DNA of 53,992 bases, from the NCBI GenBank assembly GCA_035544515.1, contig DATKEG010000052.1, positions 1 through 53,992 of the forward strand, read 5' to 3'. Position numbers and translations under genes: made by a program. Of this stretch, positions 25,126 to 37,852 are shown one piece after another. This DNA is from DATKEG01 sp035544515 (GTDB taxonomy: Bacteria > Acidobacteriota > Vicinamibacteria > Fen-336). Position 1 is the first letter of the stretch. Every line of letters starts with the position of its first letter. The notes below the pieces were generated by a model that was not told where the DNA came from, did not search any database, and was given only the letters and a program-made list of their open reading frames with translations.

Positions 25126-26145
25126 TCAGCCCGCCTCGGGCACCGGCGCGCCCGCGGCCGGGGCCTTGATCTCCGTACGGCAGGTGGGACAGTAGGCCCA
25201 GTCGGCCTGCAGGGGATAGCGGCAGGCCGGGCAGAAGGACCGGGAGAGGTCGCGCCCGCAGTGCGGGCAGAAGGCCCCGCCGTTCACCTCGCGCCCGCAC
25301 CCGGGGCAGGCGAGCGTCCGCCGGTCCTCCGGACGCGCGATCAGGTAGACGACGAGGCCCACCAGCGACGAGAGCACCGTGAGGAACGCGAAGAGGGGAG
25401 CGCGCCGCACGCCGCGCTCCCGCGCGTCCACGTACACCCAGGTCGGGAGCAGGATCCACAGGAAGACGAACGAGAGGACCCCGGCCACCCCGGCGCCCGC
25501 GAGGGCGGCCTTGAAGCCGTCGTCGTCGCGGTGACGCTCCTGCCGGCCGGAGGGCCTCCACTTGAGGTAGAGGCTGCCGAGCGCGCCGCCGGCCGTCTTC
25601 AGGGGAGTCGAGAGGACGAAGGAGCCGTCCCGCTCCCCGCGATCCACGCGCCAGAGCGGGACGAGCTCCCTGGCCTGGCCGGAGATCGCCTCCGCGCCCA
25701 TGTCGTCGCTGTCGTCGATGAGGCCGAGGAGGAAGGTCTGGCGGTCGAGGAACACGCCCTCCTTCAGCCGGGGCGTCACCTCGCGGTCGTAGATCGCGTT
25801 GAGCTTGTCGAACGCCGAACGGGGCACGCCGAAGGCGAAGTCGCCCTTCGTGTCCATGGCCCAGACGTAGAGGGACCCGTCCGCGCGCTGCTCGAAGTAG
25901 CGGGATTCGATCTCGGACGCGAGGGTCGCGTCGACGGGCAGCGCGACGATCCGCTGGGCGAGGTCGGCGAGATACGCCCGCGACTCCTCGACGCGCTGCC
26001 GCGACAGGCGCCGGGTCTCCTCGTCGAAGCTCCGGCGATCCCGCAGGTCGAGCAGGAGCGCGAAGGCGCCCATCAGGGCGGCCAGGGCCAGGACGACCCC
26101 CGTCCACCGCGCCATCTGGACGATCAGCTTCTTCTTGGCGTCCAT
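25126..26145 (-). CDS. Membrane protein with extracytoplasmic sensor-like region and double zinc ribbon
   Basis: 339 residues from the ATG at 26145 (GGGAGG upstream). TM1 is about 14-32. An extracytoplasmic stretch 33-210 starts with a coiled helix and contains a PAS/Cache-like pattern (DGSLYVWAMDTKGDFAFGV...SFVLSTPLKTAGGALGSLYLKW). TM2 is about 213-236 and TM3 about 251-270. The cytoplasmic tail has four CxxC pairs (280/283, 293/296, 305/308, 319/322), i.e. two zinc ribbons. It overlaps the anti-sigma gene by 22 bases as third gene of a sigma operon. No family name is known to me. A signal-sensing or zinc-dependent partner of the anti-sigma factor is an inference. Confidence 0.75.
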   Translation of the reverse strand: MDAKKKLIVQMARWTGVVLALAALMGAFALLLDLRDRRSFDEETRRLSRQRVEESRAYLADLAQRIVALPVDATLASEIESRYFEQRADGSLYVWAMDTKGDFAFGVPRSAFDKLNAIYDREVTPRLKEGVFLDRQTFLLGLIDDSDDMGAEAISGQARELVPLWRVDRGERDGSFVLSTPLKTAGGALGSLYLKWRPSGRQERHRDDDGFKAALAGAGVAGVLSFVFLWILLPTWVYVDARERGVRRAPLFAFLTVLSSLVGLVVYLIARPEDRRTLACPGCGREVNGGAFCPHCGRDLSRSFCPACRYPLQADWAYCPTCRTEIKAPAAGAPVPEAG

Positions 26146-26621
26146 GACGACCTCCCGTGCGATTCGAGAATGAGGACGGGCGCGAGAGCGAGCGTCACGA
26201 GCGCGCCGGCCCCCAGGACGCCGAGGGCGGCGAGCGCGAGGCCGAGCAGGTCGCCGGAGAGGAGGCCGGCGAACGAGTCCCGTACCAGGCCGATCGCGGA
26301 CAGCCGCTCCGCCCCCGCGCGGATGGCCCACGAACCGGCCAGCAGGGCCGCCGCGCCGGGCAGGACCGCGCGCGCCCAGTCGGCGGGGCGCGTCCGTGCG
26401 GCCCTCGCCGCGGCCACGCGCGCGAGGACCCGCTCCAGCCCGTCCGCCGGCGGACCGTCGTCGGGGCCCACCGCGAGCGCCTGCTCGAGGCGCCGGATCT
26501 CCTCCAGCGGGGCCGCGCACGGCGGGCACGCCCGGATGTGCGCGGCCACCGCGTCGCGCTCCGCTCCCGCGCACTCCTCGAAGTGAAGCTCGAGCAGCGC
26601 GCCCGGCGAGGGATGCCTCAT
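26124..26621 (-). CDS. Anti-sigma factor with ZAS-type zinc finger and membrane segments
   Basis: 165 residues. The N-terminal ~45 residues form a zinc-binding anti-sigma domain with H28-x3-C32-x2-C35 (HIRACPPC) and an upstream H13. Two hydrophobic segments follow (about 84-103 and 122-152), so it is membrane-bound. The start ATG overlaps the sigma-factor stop (4 bases, ATGA), the classic arrangement of a sigma/anti-sigma pair. It would hold the ECF sigma inactive until a signal, perhaps through the zinc-ribbon membrane protein encoded next. The signal is unknown; a redox or metal cue via the Cys pair is only a possibility. Confidence 0.85.
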   Translation of the reverse strand: MRHPSPGALLELHFEECAGAERDAVAAHIRACPPCAAPLEEIRRLEQALAVGPDDGPPADGLERVLARVAAARAARTRPADWARAVLPGAAALLAGSWAIRAGAERLSAIGLVRDSFAGLLSGDLLGLALAALGVLGAGALVTLALAPVLILESHGRSSWTPRRS

Positions 26622-27277
26622 CGCCCCGTCCCTTCCCGGCGGTCGATCCGGGCGCGCAGGGCGTTCACCGCGCGGTGGAAGCGGGACTTCAGCGTTCCCT
26701 GGGGGGCGCCCGTGACGGCCGCGATCTCCGCGAACGACAACTCCCGGCTGCAGCGCAGCACCACGACCTCGCGCAGGTACTCGGGCAGCTCGCGCAGGGC
26801 CGCGGCCAGGGCCTCCGCCCGCCTCTGCCCGTCCAGCCGCGCCGCCAGCGGAGGCTCGCCCCCCGACGCGTCTTCGAGGTCCATCCCGGTCTGGTCGAGC
26901 GACAGGTGCGGCGCGCGGTTGCGCTTGCGCGACAGCTCGCTACGCGCGGTGTTGAGGGCGATCGCGTAGATCCAGGGCCGGACCGCGCCCCGCGCCGGGT
27001 CGTGGGTGCCCGCCGCGAGCCACACGCGCGTGAACGCCTCCTGCAACCACTCCTCGGCCAGCGCGCGCCGTCCGGCGAGGCGGAGCAGCACGCCGAAGAC
27101 GGGCCGCTCGTAACGCCGGTAGATCACGGTGAAGGCTTCCTTGTCCCCGCGGGCGACACGCTCGAGGAGCGTGTGGTCGGTGGGCGCGGCGGCTCCCGCC
27201 GGCGGGGACGGCTCGTCGGACGAGTCCACCGCCAGGAGCGCCGGCGGGGGCAGGGTCAGGCTGGCGGTCGTGCTCAC
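26618..27277 (-). CDS. ECF RNA polymerase sigma factor
   Basis: 219 residues. Region 2 (about 40-105: LLERVARGDKEAFTVIYRRYERPVFGVLLRL ... EEWLQEAFTRVWLAAGTHDPARGAVRPWIYAIALNTARSELSRK) and region 4 (about 155-205: LPEYLREVVVLRCSRELSFAEIAAVTGAPQGTLKSRFHRAVNALR) are complete; region 1 and 3 are absent as in the group-4 family. An unusual Pro/Ala-rich N-terminal tail of about 33 residues precedes region 2. It is first gene of the operon with its anti-sigma factor and the zinc-ribbon membrane protein, divergent from ilvD. Autoregulation is usual for such operons, but no matching promoter pair is evident to me here. Confidence 0.93.
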   Translation of the reverse strand: MSTTASLTLPPPALLAVDSSDEPSPPAGAAAPTDHTLLERVARGDKEAFTVIYRRYERPVFGVLLRLAGRRALAEEWLQEAFTRVWLAAGTHDPARGAVRPWIYAIALNTARSELSRKRNRAPHLSLDQTGMDLEDASGGEPPLAARLDGQRRAEALAAALRELPEYLREVVVLRCSRELSFAEIAAVTGAPQGTLKSRFHRAVNALRARIDRREGTGR

Positions 27278-27389
27278 TCGGCTCGTTCCTGAAGGGCAAT
27301 ACTGCTCGAAGCGGCGGAAGGTTGCAGGCCTCCGCCGCGGCCGCCCTCGGGACCGGCCCGGGTTCGCCTAGGTCTGCGGCTGGCCGCGC

Positions 27390-27395
27390 TATGAT
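27390..27395 (+). promoter_or_regulatory. Probable -10 element upstream of ilvD
   Basis: TATGAT, five of six consensus bases, 33 bases before the ilvD ATG. No good -35 at 16-18 bases is visible. GGAGG at 27416-27420 is the ribosome site. Confidence 0.4.
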
Positions 27396-27428
27396 CAGCC
27401 CTCCCCGCCCACGTTGGAGGACACGACC

Positions 27429-29107
<1,679 letters not shown>

Positions 29108-29111
<4 letters not shown>

Positions 29112-29137
29112 CAGGGGCGGGAACGGCCCTGTACCAT
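29108..29137 (+). promoter_or_regulatory. Sigma-70 promoter of the ilvB leader
   Basis: TTGACA (29108-29113, overlapping the ilvD stop codon) and TACCAT (29132-29137) with an 18-base spacer. Transcription would start near 29144. Confidence 0.7.
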
Positions 29138-29199
29138 CCGTGCAACTCGCCATGACGTCCGCAGCACGAGTCCGACTCGCGACGACGGTCGAGGGCGGG

Positions 29200-29265
29200 A
29201 TGTCCCTCGTCCTGGCGCTGCTGGTCCTGCTGGCCCTGATTAGCATCGGGGGTCCTGTGATCTAG
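29200..29265 (+). CDS. Branched-chain leader peptide of the ilvB operon
   Basis: A 21-residue ORF (66 bases with TAG) of which seven residues are Leu, three Val and three Ile. It opens MSLVLALLVLLAL and closes ISIGGPVI. An in-frame ATG at 29152 could add 16 residues without branched-chain enrichment. A GAGGG-type ribosome site precedes the 29200 start. The composition is that of attenuator leaders ahead of ilv operons in proteobacteria, though the sequence itself is not one I recognise. The last codons form the antiterminator strand, so a ribosome reaching the stop codon would mask it. Confidence 0.85.
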   Translation: MSLVLALLVLLALISIGGPVI

Positions 29266-29319
29266 GCGGCGCGAAAGCGAGATCGACAGAGACCCCCGAG
29301 GGAAACCTCGGGGTTTTTT
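29248..29319 (+). promoter_or_regulatory. ilvB attenuator RNA (antiterminator and terminator)
   Basis: The terminator is CCCCGAGG-GAAA-CCTCGGGG (29294-29313) followed by six T (29314-29319). The alternative is GGGGGTCCTGTGATC (29248-29262, inside the leader ORF), which pairs over all 15 bases with GATC-ACAG-GACCCCC in 29281-29297, leaving only G29285 and A29290 bulged. Stalling at the Leu/Val codons leaves this strand free and favours read-through. Confidence 0.85.
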
Positions 29320-29360
29320 GCTTTTGGGTGTTCTGGCCGGTTCATCGCGGGAGGTAGGGA

Positions 29361-31064
29361 GTGATCCTGACGGGCGCGCAGATCCTCTGGGAATGCCTGG
29401 TCCGGGAGGGAGTCGACACCGTGTTCGGCTACCCGGGCGGGGCGATCCTGCCGGCGTACGACGCCATGCTCGACTTCCCCGTGCGGCACGTCCTGGTGCG
29501 CCACGAGCAGGGCGCCGCGCACATGGCGGACGGGTACGCTCGCGCCAGCGGGAAGGTCGGCGTGGCCATCGCCACCTCGGGTCCCGGCGCCACCAACCTG
29601 ACCACCGGCATCGCCACCGCGATGCTGGACTCGATCCCCACCGTGTTCATCACCGGCCAGGTCCCGTCCCAGGTCCTCGGCACGGACGCCTTCCAGGAGA
29701 CCGACGTCACCGGCATCACCCTGCCCATCACCAAGCACAACACGCTGGTCACGGACGTGAAGGACATCGCGCGCAGCGTGCGCGAGGCCTTCGCCATCGC
29801 GAAGAACGGCCGGCCGGGCCCCGTGCTGGTGGACATCTGCAAGGACGCGCAGCAAGCCAAGGCCGAGTTCGAGTGGCCGGAGGAGCTCGACCTGCCCGGG
29901 CTCATGACCACGCGGGCGCCGCGCGCGGGAGACCTCGAGAAGGCGCGCGAGCTGATCGAGAGGGCCGAGCGTCCGCTGATCCTGGCCGGCCACGGCGTGC
30001 TCGAGTCGGGATCGTGCGAGGTCCTGCGCGCCTTCGTGGACCGGACCCAGATCCCGGTGGCGCTCACCCTGCTCGGCCTCGGCGGCTTCCCGCCCAGCCA
30101 CCCGCTCTGCCTCGGGATGATGGGCATGCACGGCGAGGCCTACGTCAACTCGGCCATCCAGCGCGCCGACCTGCTCCTGGCCTTCGGCATGCGCTTCGAC
30201 GACCGCGTGACCGGCAACCTCAAGACCTACGCGCCGCACTCGAAGAAGGTCCACGTCGAGATCGACCCCAGCGAGATCGGCAAGAACGTGAAGGTGGACG
30301 TACAGCTCAACGCCGACCTGCGCGCGGTCCTGGAGGCGCTGCTGCCGGCCGTGGCGCCCAAGCGCCACGAGGCCTGGATCACGGAGATCACGACCGGCCG
30401 GGCCGAGACGCGCGCGCGCGACATCCTCCACCAGGCGCCCGAGGGCAAGCTCTACGCCGCCCACGTCATCAACGACCTCTGGGAAGCCACCGAAGGGGGC
30501 GCGGTCGTGGTGACCGACGTCGGCCAGCACCAGATGTGGGAGGCCCAGTACTACCGGCACGAGAAGCCGCGCACGCTCATCACCTCGGGCGGGCTCGGCA
30601 CCATGGGCTTCGCGCTGCCCGCGGCCATCGGGGCCAAGATCGCGCGCCCGGAGGCCGAGGTCTGGGTGATGGCGGGTGACGGCGGGTTCCAGATGACCTC
30701 GTGCGAGATGGCCACCCTGCGCCAGGAGAACCTCGACATCAAGATCGCGGTGGTGAACAACGGCTACCTGGGCATGGTCCGGCAGTGGCAGGAGTTCTTC
30801 TACGACAAGCGCTACGCGGCCACGCCCATGCTCTCCCCGGACTTCGTGATGCTGGCGGCGGCCTACGGGATCGCCGGCCACCGCGTGACCAGGCGGGCGG
30901 AGATCGCGCCCGCCGTGCAGGCGGCGCGCGCCTCCGGCCAGGCCGCGCTCTTCGACTTCCGCGTGGAGAAGGAGGAGTCGGTCTACCCCATGGTGCCCGC
31001 GGGCGCGGACCTGCACGCCATGATCCGGCGGCCGGGCAAGCCGGAGGAGGAGGTGCCGGTTTGA
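29361..31064 (+). CDS. ilvB: Acetolactate synthase, large (catalytic) subunit
   Basis: 567 residues, ThDP- and FAD-dependent. The catalytic Glu is in VRHEQGAAHMADGYA. The FAD/substrate region is GPGATNLTTGIATAMLDSIP and the ThDP-binding block MAGDGGFQMTSCEMATLRQENLDIKIAVVNN has the GDG...NN signature. It makes acetolactate (Val, Leu) and acetohydroxybutyrate (Ile). The start is a GTG at 29361 behind GGGAGG. First structural gene after the branched-chain attenuator; its stop overlaps the ilvN start. Confidence 0.97.
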   Translation: MILTGAQILWECLVREGVDTVFGYPGGAILPAYDAMLDFPVRHVLVRHEQGAAHMADGYARASGKVGVAIATSGPGATNLTTGIATAMLDSIPTVFITGQVPSQVLGTDAFQETDVTGITLPITKHNTLVTDVKDIARSVREAFAIAKNGRPGPVLVDICKDAQQAKAEFEWPEELDLPGLMTTRAPRAGDLEKARELIERAERPLILAGHGVLESGSCEVLRAFVDRTQIPVALTLLGLGGFPPSHPLCLGMMGMHGEAYVNSAIQRADLLLAFGMRFDDRVTGNLKTYAPHSKKVHVEIDPSEIGKNVKVDVQLNADLRAVLEALLPAVAPKRHEAWITEITTGRAETRARDILHQAPEGKLYAAHVINDLWEATEGGAVVVTDVGQHQMWEAQYYRHEKPRTLITSGGLGTMGFALPAAIGAKIARPEAEVWVMAGDGGFQMTSCEMATLRQENLDIKIAVVNNGYLGMVRQWQEFFYDKRYAATPMLSPDFVMLAAAYGIAGHRVTRRAEIAPAVQAARASGQAALFDFRVEKEESVYPMVPAGADLHAMIRRPGKPEEEVPV

Positions 31065-31591
31065 AGCACACCCTGGTGGCGCGCGTGCAGGACCAGCCCG
31101 GCGTCCTCAACCGGGTGGCCAGCCTGTTCCGGCGGCGCGCTTTCAACATCGAGAGCCTCACCGTGGGGGGCAGCGAGTCCCCCGAGTTCTCGCGCATGAC
31201 CATCGTGGTGGACACCGCGCGCGCGCCCGTGCACGTCGTGGCCGCGAACCTGCGCAAGCTGGTGCCGGTGGTCGAGGTGAGCGACGTGACGGACCTGCCC
31301 ACGGTCACGCGCGACCTGGCCCTCATCCGCGTGCGCTGCGGGTCGGGCGAGCGCTCCGAGATCTCCGACCTCGTGGCCATCTTCCGCGGCCGGCTCGTGG
31401 ACGTGGGGCCGGAGTCGGTCATCGTCGAGGTCACGGGCGACCAGGAGAAGGTGGACGGCCTGGTCGAGCTGCTGAGGCCGCGCGGGATCCTCGAGATGGT
31501 GCGTACGGGCAAGGTGGCCATGGTCCGCGGGATCTCGGCCGGCAACGGCAACGGGAACGGCCATCGGGGCCAGCCCGGGCAAGGAGAGTGA
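31061..31591 (+). CDS. ilvN: Acetolactate synthase, small (regulatory) subunit
   Basis: 176 residues starting at a TTG (31061-31063) that overlaps the ilvB TGA and follows GGAGGAGG. The N-terminal ACT domain (HTLVARVQDQPGVLNRVASLF...FNIESLTVGGSE) gives valine feedback control, and the C-terminal ALS_ss_C domain runs to MVRGISAG. A Gly/Asn-rich tail (GNGNGNGHRGQPG) of about 15 residues extends beyond the family core. It binds IlvB and makes it valine-sensitive. The next gene, ilvC, follows after 1 base. Confidence 0.95.
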   Translation: MKHTLVARVQDQPGVLNRVASLFRRRAFNIESLTVGGSESPEFSRMTIVVDTARAPVHVVAANLRKLVPVVEVSDVTDLPTVTRDLALIRVRCGSGERSEISDLVAIFRGRLVDVGPESVIVEVTGDQEKVDGLVELLRPRGILEMVRTGKVAMVRGISAGNGNGNGHRGQPGQGE

Positions 31592-31592
31592 G

Positions 31593-34228
<2,636 letters not shown>

Positions 34229-34262
34229 GACGGGACGGAGAACAGAGGAGCGTAGGGAACAA

Positions 34263-35333
34263 ATGGTCGCGACGATCGCAGTGCTCAGGGGTGACGGCAT
34301 CGGGCCGGAGGTCGTGGAAGCGGCCCTCTCGGTGCTCGGTGCCTGCGTGCCGGTGCGCGTGCGCGAAGGCCGCGTCGGCGGCGAGGCCATCGACCATGGC
34401 GGCGATCCCCTGCCCGAGGAGACGCTCGAGCTGTGCCGGTCGAGCGACGCCGTCCTGCTCGGGGCCGTGGGCGGGCCCCGCTGGGAAGGCGCCGTCCGCG
34501 CGGAGGACGGGCTGTTGCGCCTGCGGCGGGGACTCGGGCTCTACGCCAACCTCCGCCCCGCGCGCTACCTGGGCCTGCCCACGCCGCTGCGCGACGGTCT
34601 CGCGCGCCACGCCGACATCCTGGTCGTGCGCGACCTGGCCGGCGGCGTGTACTTCGGCGAGCCGCGCGGGATCAGCGCGACGGAGGCGTTCAACACCTGG
34701 CGGCAGTCGGCCGACCAGGTGCGCATGGTGGCCCACGTGGCCTTCCGCCAGGCCCGCCAGCGCCGGCAGAGGGTCACCTCGGTGGACAAGGCGAACGTGC
34801 TGGAGACCTCGCGGCTGTGGCGGGCGGTGGTGAGCGAGGTGGCGCGCGATTACCCCGACGTGGAGCTGGAGCACCGCTACGTGGACGCGGCCAGCTTCGA
34901 GCTGCTGCAGGCGCCGCACCGCTTCGACGTCGTGCTCACGGAGAACCTCTTCGGCGACATCCTCAGCGACGAGGTCGGCGCCGTGGTCGGCTCACTGGGC
35001 GTGTTGCCCTCGGCGTCGCTGGGCAGCGGGCCGTCGCTGTTCGAGCCGGTGCACGGCTCGGCCCCCGCCCTCGCCGGGCGCGGGATCGCCAACCCGGCGG
35101 GGGCGATACTGACCGTGGCCATGCTCCTCGACCTCGCGCTGGGACGTCGCGACCTGGCGCAGGTGGTGGAGTCGGCCGTCACCGCCACCCTGCGCGAGGT
35201 GCGCACGCCCGACATCGGGGGCAGCGCGCGCACGTCGGACTTCACGGACGCCGTCGTCCGCAACATCTCGTGGCTCCGGTGGGCCCAGTCGCCCGAGGAC
35301 CAGGAGACCGCCTCCTACGAGTGGGGCGTCTGA
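34263..35333 (+). CDS. leuB: 3-isopropylmalate dehydrogenase
   Basis: 356 residues. VLRGDGIGPEVVEAAL (start), LGAVGGPRW, LGLYANLRPARYL, DLAGGVYFGEPRG and TENLFGDILSDEVGAVVGSLG (metal-binding Asp residues) are the LeuB signatures, and GSAPALAGRGIANPAGAI is the NAD-binding loop. It oxidises and decarboxylates 3-isopropylmalate (and methylmalate from the CimA route). The ATG at 34263 follows a purine-rich GAGGAGCGTAGGGAA stretch. An in-frame extension to 34164 would add only Arg-rich sequence and is rejected. Its 3' end overlaps the start of the aspartokinase fusion by 13 bases. Confidence 0.96.
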   Translation: MVATIAVLRGDGIGPEVVEAALSVLGACVPVRVREGRVGGEAIDHGGDPLPEETLELCRSSDAVLLGAVGGPRWEGAVRAEDGLLRLRRGLGLYANLRPARYLGLPTPLRDGLARHADILVVRDLAGGVYFGEPRGISATEAFNTWRQSADQVRMVAHVAFRQARQRRQRVTSVDKANVLETSRLWRAVVSEVARDYPDVELEHRYVDAASFELLQAPHRFDVVLTENLFGDILSDEVGAVVGSLGVLPSASLGSGPSLFEPVHGSAPALAGRGIANPAGAILTVAMLLDLALGRRDLAQVVESAVTATLREVRTPDIGGSARTSDFTDAVVRNISWLRWAQSPEDQETASYEWGV

Positions 35334-37852
35334 GCGCGAAGGCGAGGGGAACCCCGGAAAGGCGCGCTCCCGCCATCTGGAAGTTCGGGGGCGCGTCGCT
35401 GGCCGACGCCGCCGGGATGCGCCGGGTCGCGGCGCTCGTCGAGCGCGAGCGAGGCCCCGTGGTCGTGGTGGCCTCGGCGCTCCACGGCATCACGGACCTG
35501 CTGATCGAGGGCGCGCACCGGTCCGCGCAAGGCGACGCGGCGGCCGGACCGCGCGTGGCCGCCCGGTTCCTGGAGCGGCATCGGGCGCTCGTCCGCGAGC
35601 TCATCCCGCGGCGGCGCGCCGCCCACGACCTGCTGTTGCTGATCGATACCGCCGCCCGCGAGTACCGCGACCTCTGCCGGGCGGTGGTCTCCCTTCGCGA
35701 CCTCGCCCCGCGCACGCTCGACCTCATGCTGGCGCGGGGCGAGCGCGCCTCGAGCGCGGTGCTGGCCGCGGCGCTCGCGGAGTCCGGCCGCCGCGCGAAG
35801 TACGTGGACGCCGCCGCCTTCATGGTCACGGACGGCCGCTACGGGCAGGCCACGCCCGACTTCGCCGCCACGCGGCCGAAGGCCGTGCGCGCCCTGCGTC
35901 CGCTGCTCCGCGCCGGTGTCGTCCCGGTGGTGACCGGGTTCATCGGCGCCGGCCCGCACGGCAGCCTGACCACGCTCGGCCGCGGCGGCACCGACCTCAC
36001 GGCCACGACCCTGGGCCGCGTGCTCGGCGCGCGCCGCGTGGTGCTCTGGAAGGACGTGCCGGGCATCCTGACCGCCGACCCGCGGCAGGTGCCCGACGCC
36101 CGGCTCATCCCGCAGCTCCACCATCGCGAGGCGGCGGAGGTCGCCTTCTACGGCGCGCGCGTGTTGCACCCCCGCGCGTTGATCCCGCTCGACGGGACGC
36201 GCGTGTTGCTCGAGGTGCGCTCCTTCCTGGAGCCGGACCGGCCCGGCACCGAGGTTTCCGGCCGCAAGACCCTTCCGAAGTATCCCGTGAAGGCGCTCGC
36301 CACCATCGCGGGCCAGGCGCTGGTCACGGTCACGGGCAAGGGGATGGTGGGCGTGCCGGGCGTGGCTGCGCGCACGTTCACGGCCGTGCAGGCCGAGGGG
36401 TTCTCGGTATCCACCATCTTCCAGGCGTCCTCCGAGAGCTCGATCGGCTTCACGCTCGCCGAGTCGGAAGCGCCGCGCGCCGTCGCCGCGCTGCGCCGCG
36501 CGTTCAAGGAGGAGCTGGAGAGCGCTCTGGTGGACGCGGTGTCCGCACGGCCCGGCCTGGCCGTGGTGGCGGTCGTGGGGTACGGCATGGCGGGCACGCC
36601 CGGTATCGCCGCGCGCGTGTTCGCGGCCCTGGCCACCGGCGGCGTGAACGTCATCGCCATCGCGCAGGGCTCGTCCGAGCGCAACATCTCGTTCGTGGTC
36701 ACGGCCGACCAGGCGCCGGAAGCCACGCGCCGCATCCACGCCGCCTTCCAGCTCTCGAAGATCGGCGGCGGGCGTCCGGCCGACCGGCCGCGCACGGACG
36801 TGGTGCTCCTCGGCTTCGGGAAGGTGGGACGCGCCCTGGCCGACCAGCTCGCCGCCGCCAACGGCAGCCTGGGTGTCCGCGTGGTCGGTCTGCTCGACCG
36901 CTCCGGCTACGTCTTCGAGGCGCGCGGGCTGTCGCGCGCGCGGCTTCTGCGGCTGGCCCAGGGCAAGGACGAGGGCGAGGTGCTCTCCAGGCTGGGCGGG
37001 CAGCCCTCACCCGCGGCCGCGGGCCTGGCCACCATCGCCAGTCACGCCGTCTCGCGTCCCGTGCTCGTGGACGTGACGGCCGAAGACACGGGCGACATGC
37101 TCCGCTCGGCGCTGGCGCACGGGTTCGATCTCGTGCTCGCGAACAAGAAGCCGCTGGCCGGTCCGCCCGAGTCCTACGGTGGGCTGCTCTCGGCCGCGGC
37201 CGCGGCCGGCCGCCGCATCCGCTACGAGGCGACGGTCGGCGCCGGGCTGCCCATCCTCGACACCTTCCGCAAGCTGGTGGACAGCGGCGATCGCGTCCTC
37301 TCGATGGAGGGCTGCGTGAGCGGCACGCTGGGCTTCGTGCTCTCCGCGGTCGGCGCCGGCCGGCCGTTCTCGGCGGCGGTGCGGGAGGCCATGGCCCGCG
37401 GGTACACCGAGCCCGACCCGCGGGAAGACCTCTCCGGCCAGGACGTCGCGCGGAAGGGGCTGATCCTCGCGCGGCTCCTGGGCTACCGCGGCGCCCCTCC
37501 GGTCGCCGAGGACCTCGTCCCCGTCCCCTTGCGCAAGGTCCCGCTGGCGAGGTTCGTCCAGGCCTTGCCTTCGCTCGACGAGGAGTGGCGGCGGCGAGTG
37601 GATCGCGCCAAGGCGCAGGGCCAGGCGCTGCGCTACGTCGTGCGGGCGACGGGCACGTCCGTGCGGGCCTCGCTCGTGGCCGTTCCGGCCGACAGCCCGG
37701 TCGGCGCGCTCCAGGGCACGCGGAACCTCATCTCCTTCACCACCCGGCGCTACCGCAGCGAGCCCCTCGTCATCACCGGCCCCGGGGCGGGGCCCGACGT
37801 GACCGCGGCGGGGATCCTGAACGACATCCAGTATCTCGCGGCGACGACCTGA
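35321..37852 (+). CDS. thrA: Bifunctional aspartate kinase/homoserine dehydrogenase
   Basis: 843 residues from a GTG at 35321; a CTG at 35330 is an alternative. The aspartokinase domain (about 17-300) starts WKFGGASLADA and has TLGRGGTDLTATTLG. Two ACT domains follow (about 325-470: VTVTGKGMVGVPGVAARTF and VVAVVGYGMAGTPGIAARVF), the site of end-product control. Homoserine dehydrogenase follows, with NAD(P) motif GFGKVGRAL near 496, NKKPLAGP, GAGLPILD and GCVSGTLGFVLS. It provides steps 1 and 3 from aspartate toward threonine. Fused ThrA enzymes are best known from gammaproteobacteria, Bacteroidetes and plants. Here it is last gene of an ilv-leu operon. Confidence 0.94.
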   Translation: MGRLSAKARGTPERRAPAIWKFGGASLADAAGMRRVAALVERERGPVVVVASALHGITDLLIEGAHRSAQGDAAAGPRVAARFLERHRALVRELIPRRRAAHDLLLLIDTAAREYRDLCRAVVSLRDLAPRTLDLMLARGERASSAVLAAALAESGRRAKYVDAAAFMVTDGRYGQATPDFAATRPKAVRALRPLLRAGVVPVVTGFIGAGPHGSLTTLGRGGTDLTATTLGRVLGARRVVLWKDVPGILTADPRQVPDARLIPQLHHREAAEVAFYGARVLHPRALIPLDGTRVLLEVRSFLEPDRPGTEVSGRKTLPKYPVKALATIAGQALVTVTGKGMVGVPGVAARTFTAVQAEGFSVSTIFQASSESSIGFTLAESEAPRAVAALRRAFKEELESALVDAVSARPGLAVVAVVGYGMAGTPGIAARVFAALATGGVNVIAIAQGSSERNISFVVTADQAPEATRRIHAAFQLSKIGGGRPADRPRTDVVLLGFGKVGRALADQLAAANGSLGVRVVGLLDRSGYVFEARGLSRARLLRLAQGKDEGEVLSRLGGQPSPAAAGLATIASHAVSRPVLVDVTAEDTGDMLRSALAHGFDLVLANKKPLAGPPESYGGLLSAAAAAGRRIRYEATVGAGLPILDTFRKLVDSGDRVLSMEGCVSGTLGFVLSAVGAGRPFSAAVREAMARGYTEPDPREDLSGQDVARKGLILARLLGYRGAPPVAEDLVPVPLRKVPLARFVQALPSLDEEWRRRVDRAKAQGQALRYVVRATGTSVRASLVAVPADSPVGALQGTRNLISFTTRRYRSEPLVITGPGAGPDVTAAGILNDIQYLAATT

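Noticed and set aside
29152..29199. Longer version of the ilvB leader peptide
   Set aside because: The ATG is only a few bases after the expected transcription start and the extra residues are not branched-chain. The 29200 start has a better ribosome site.
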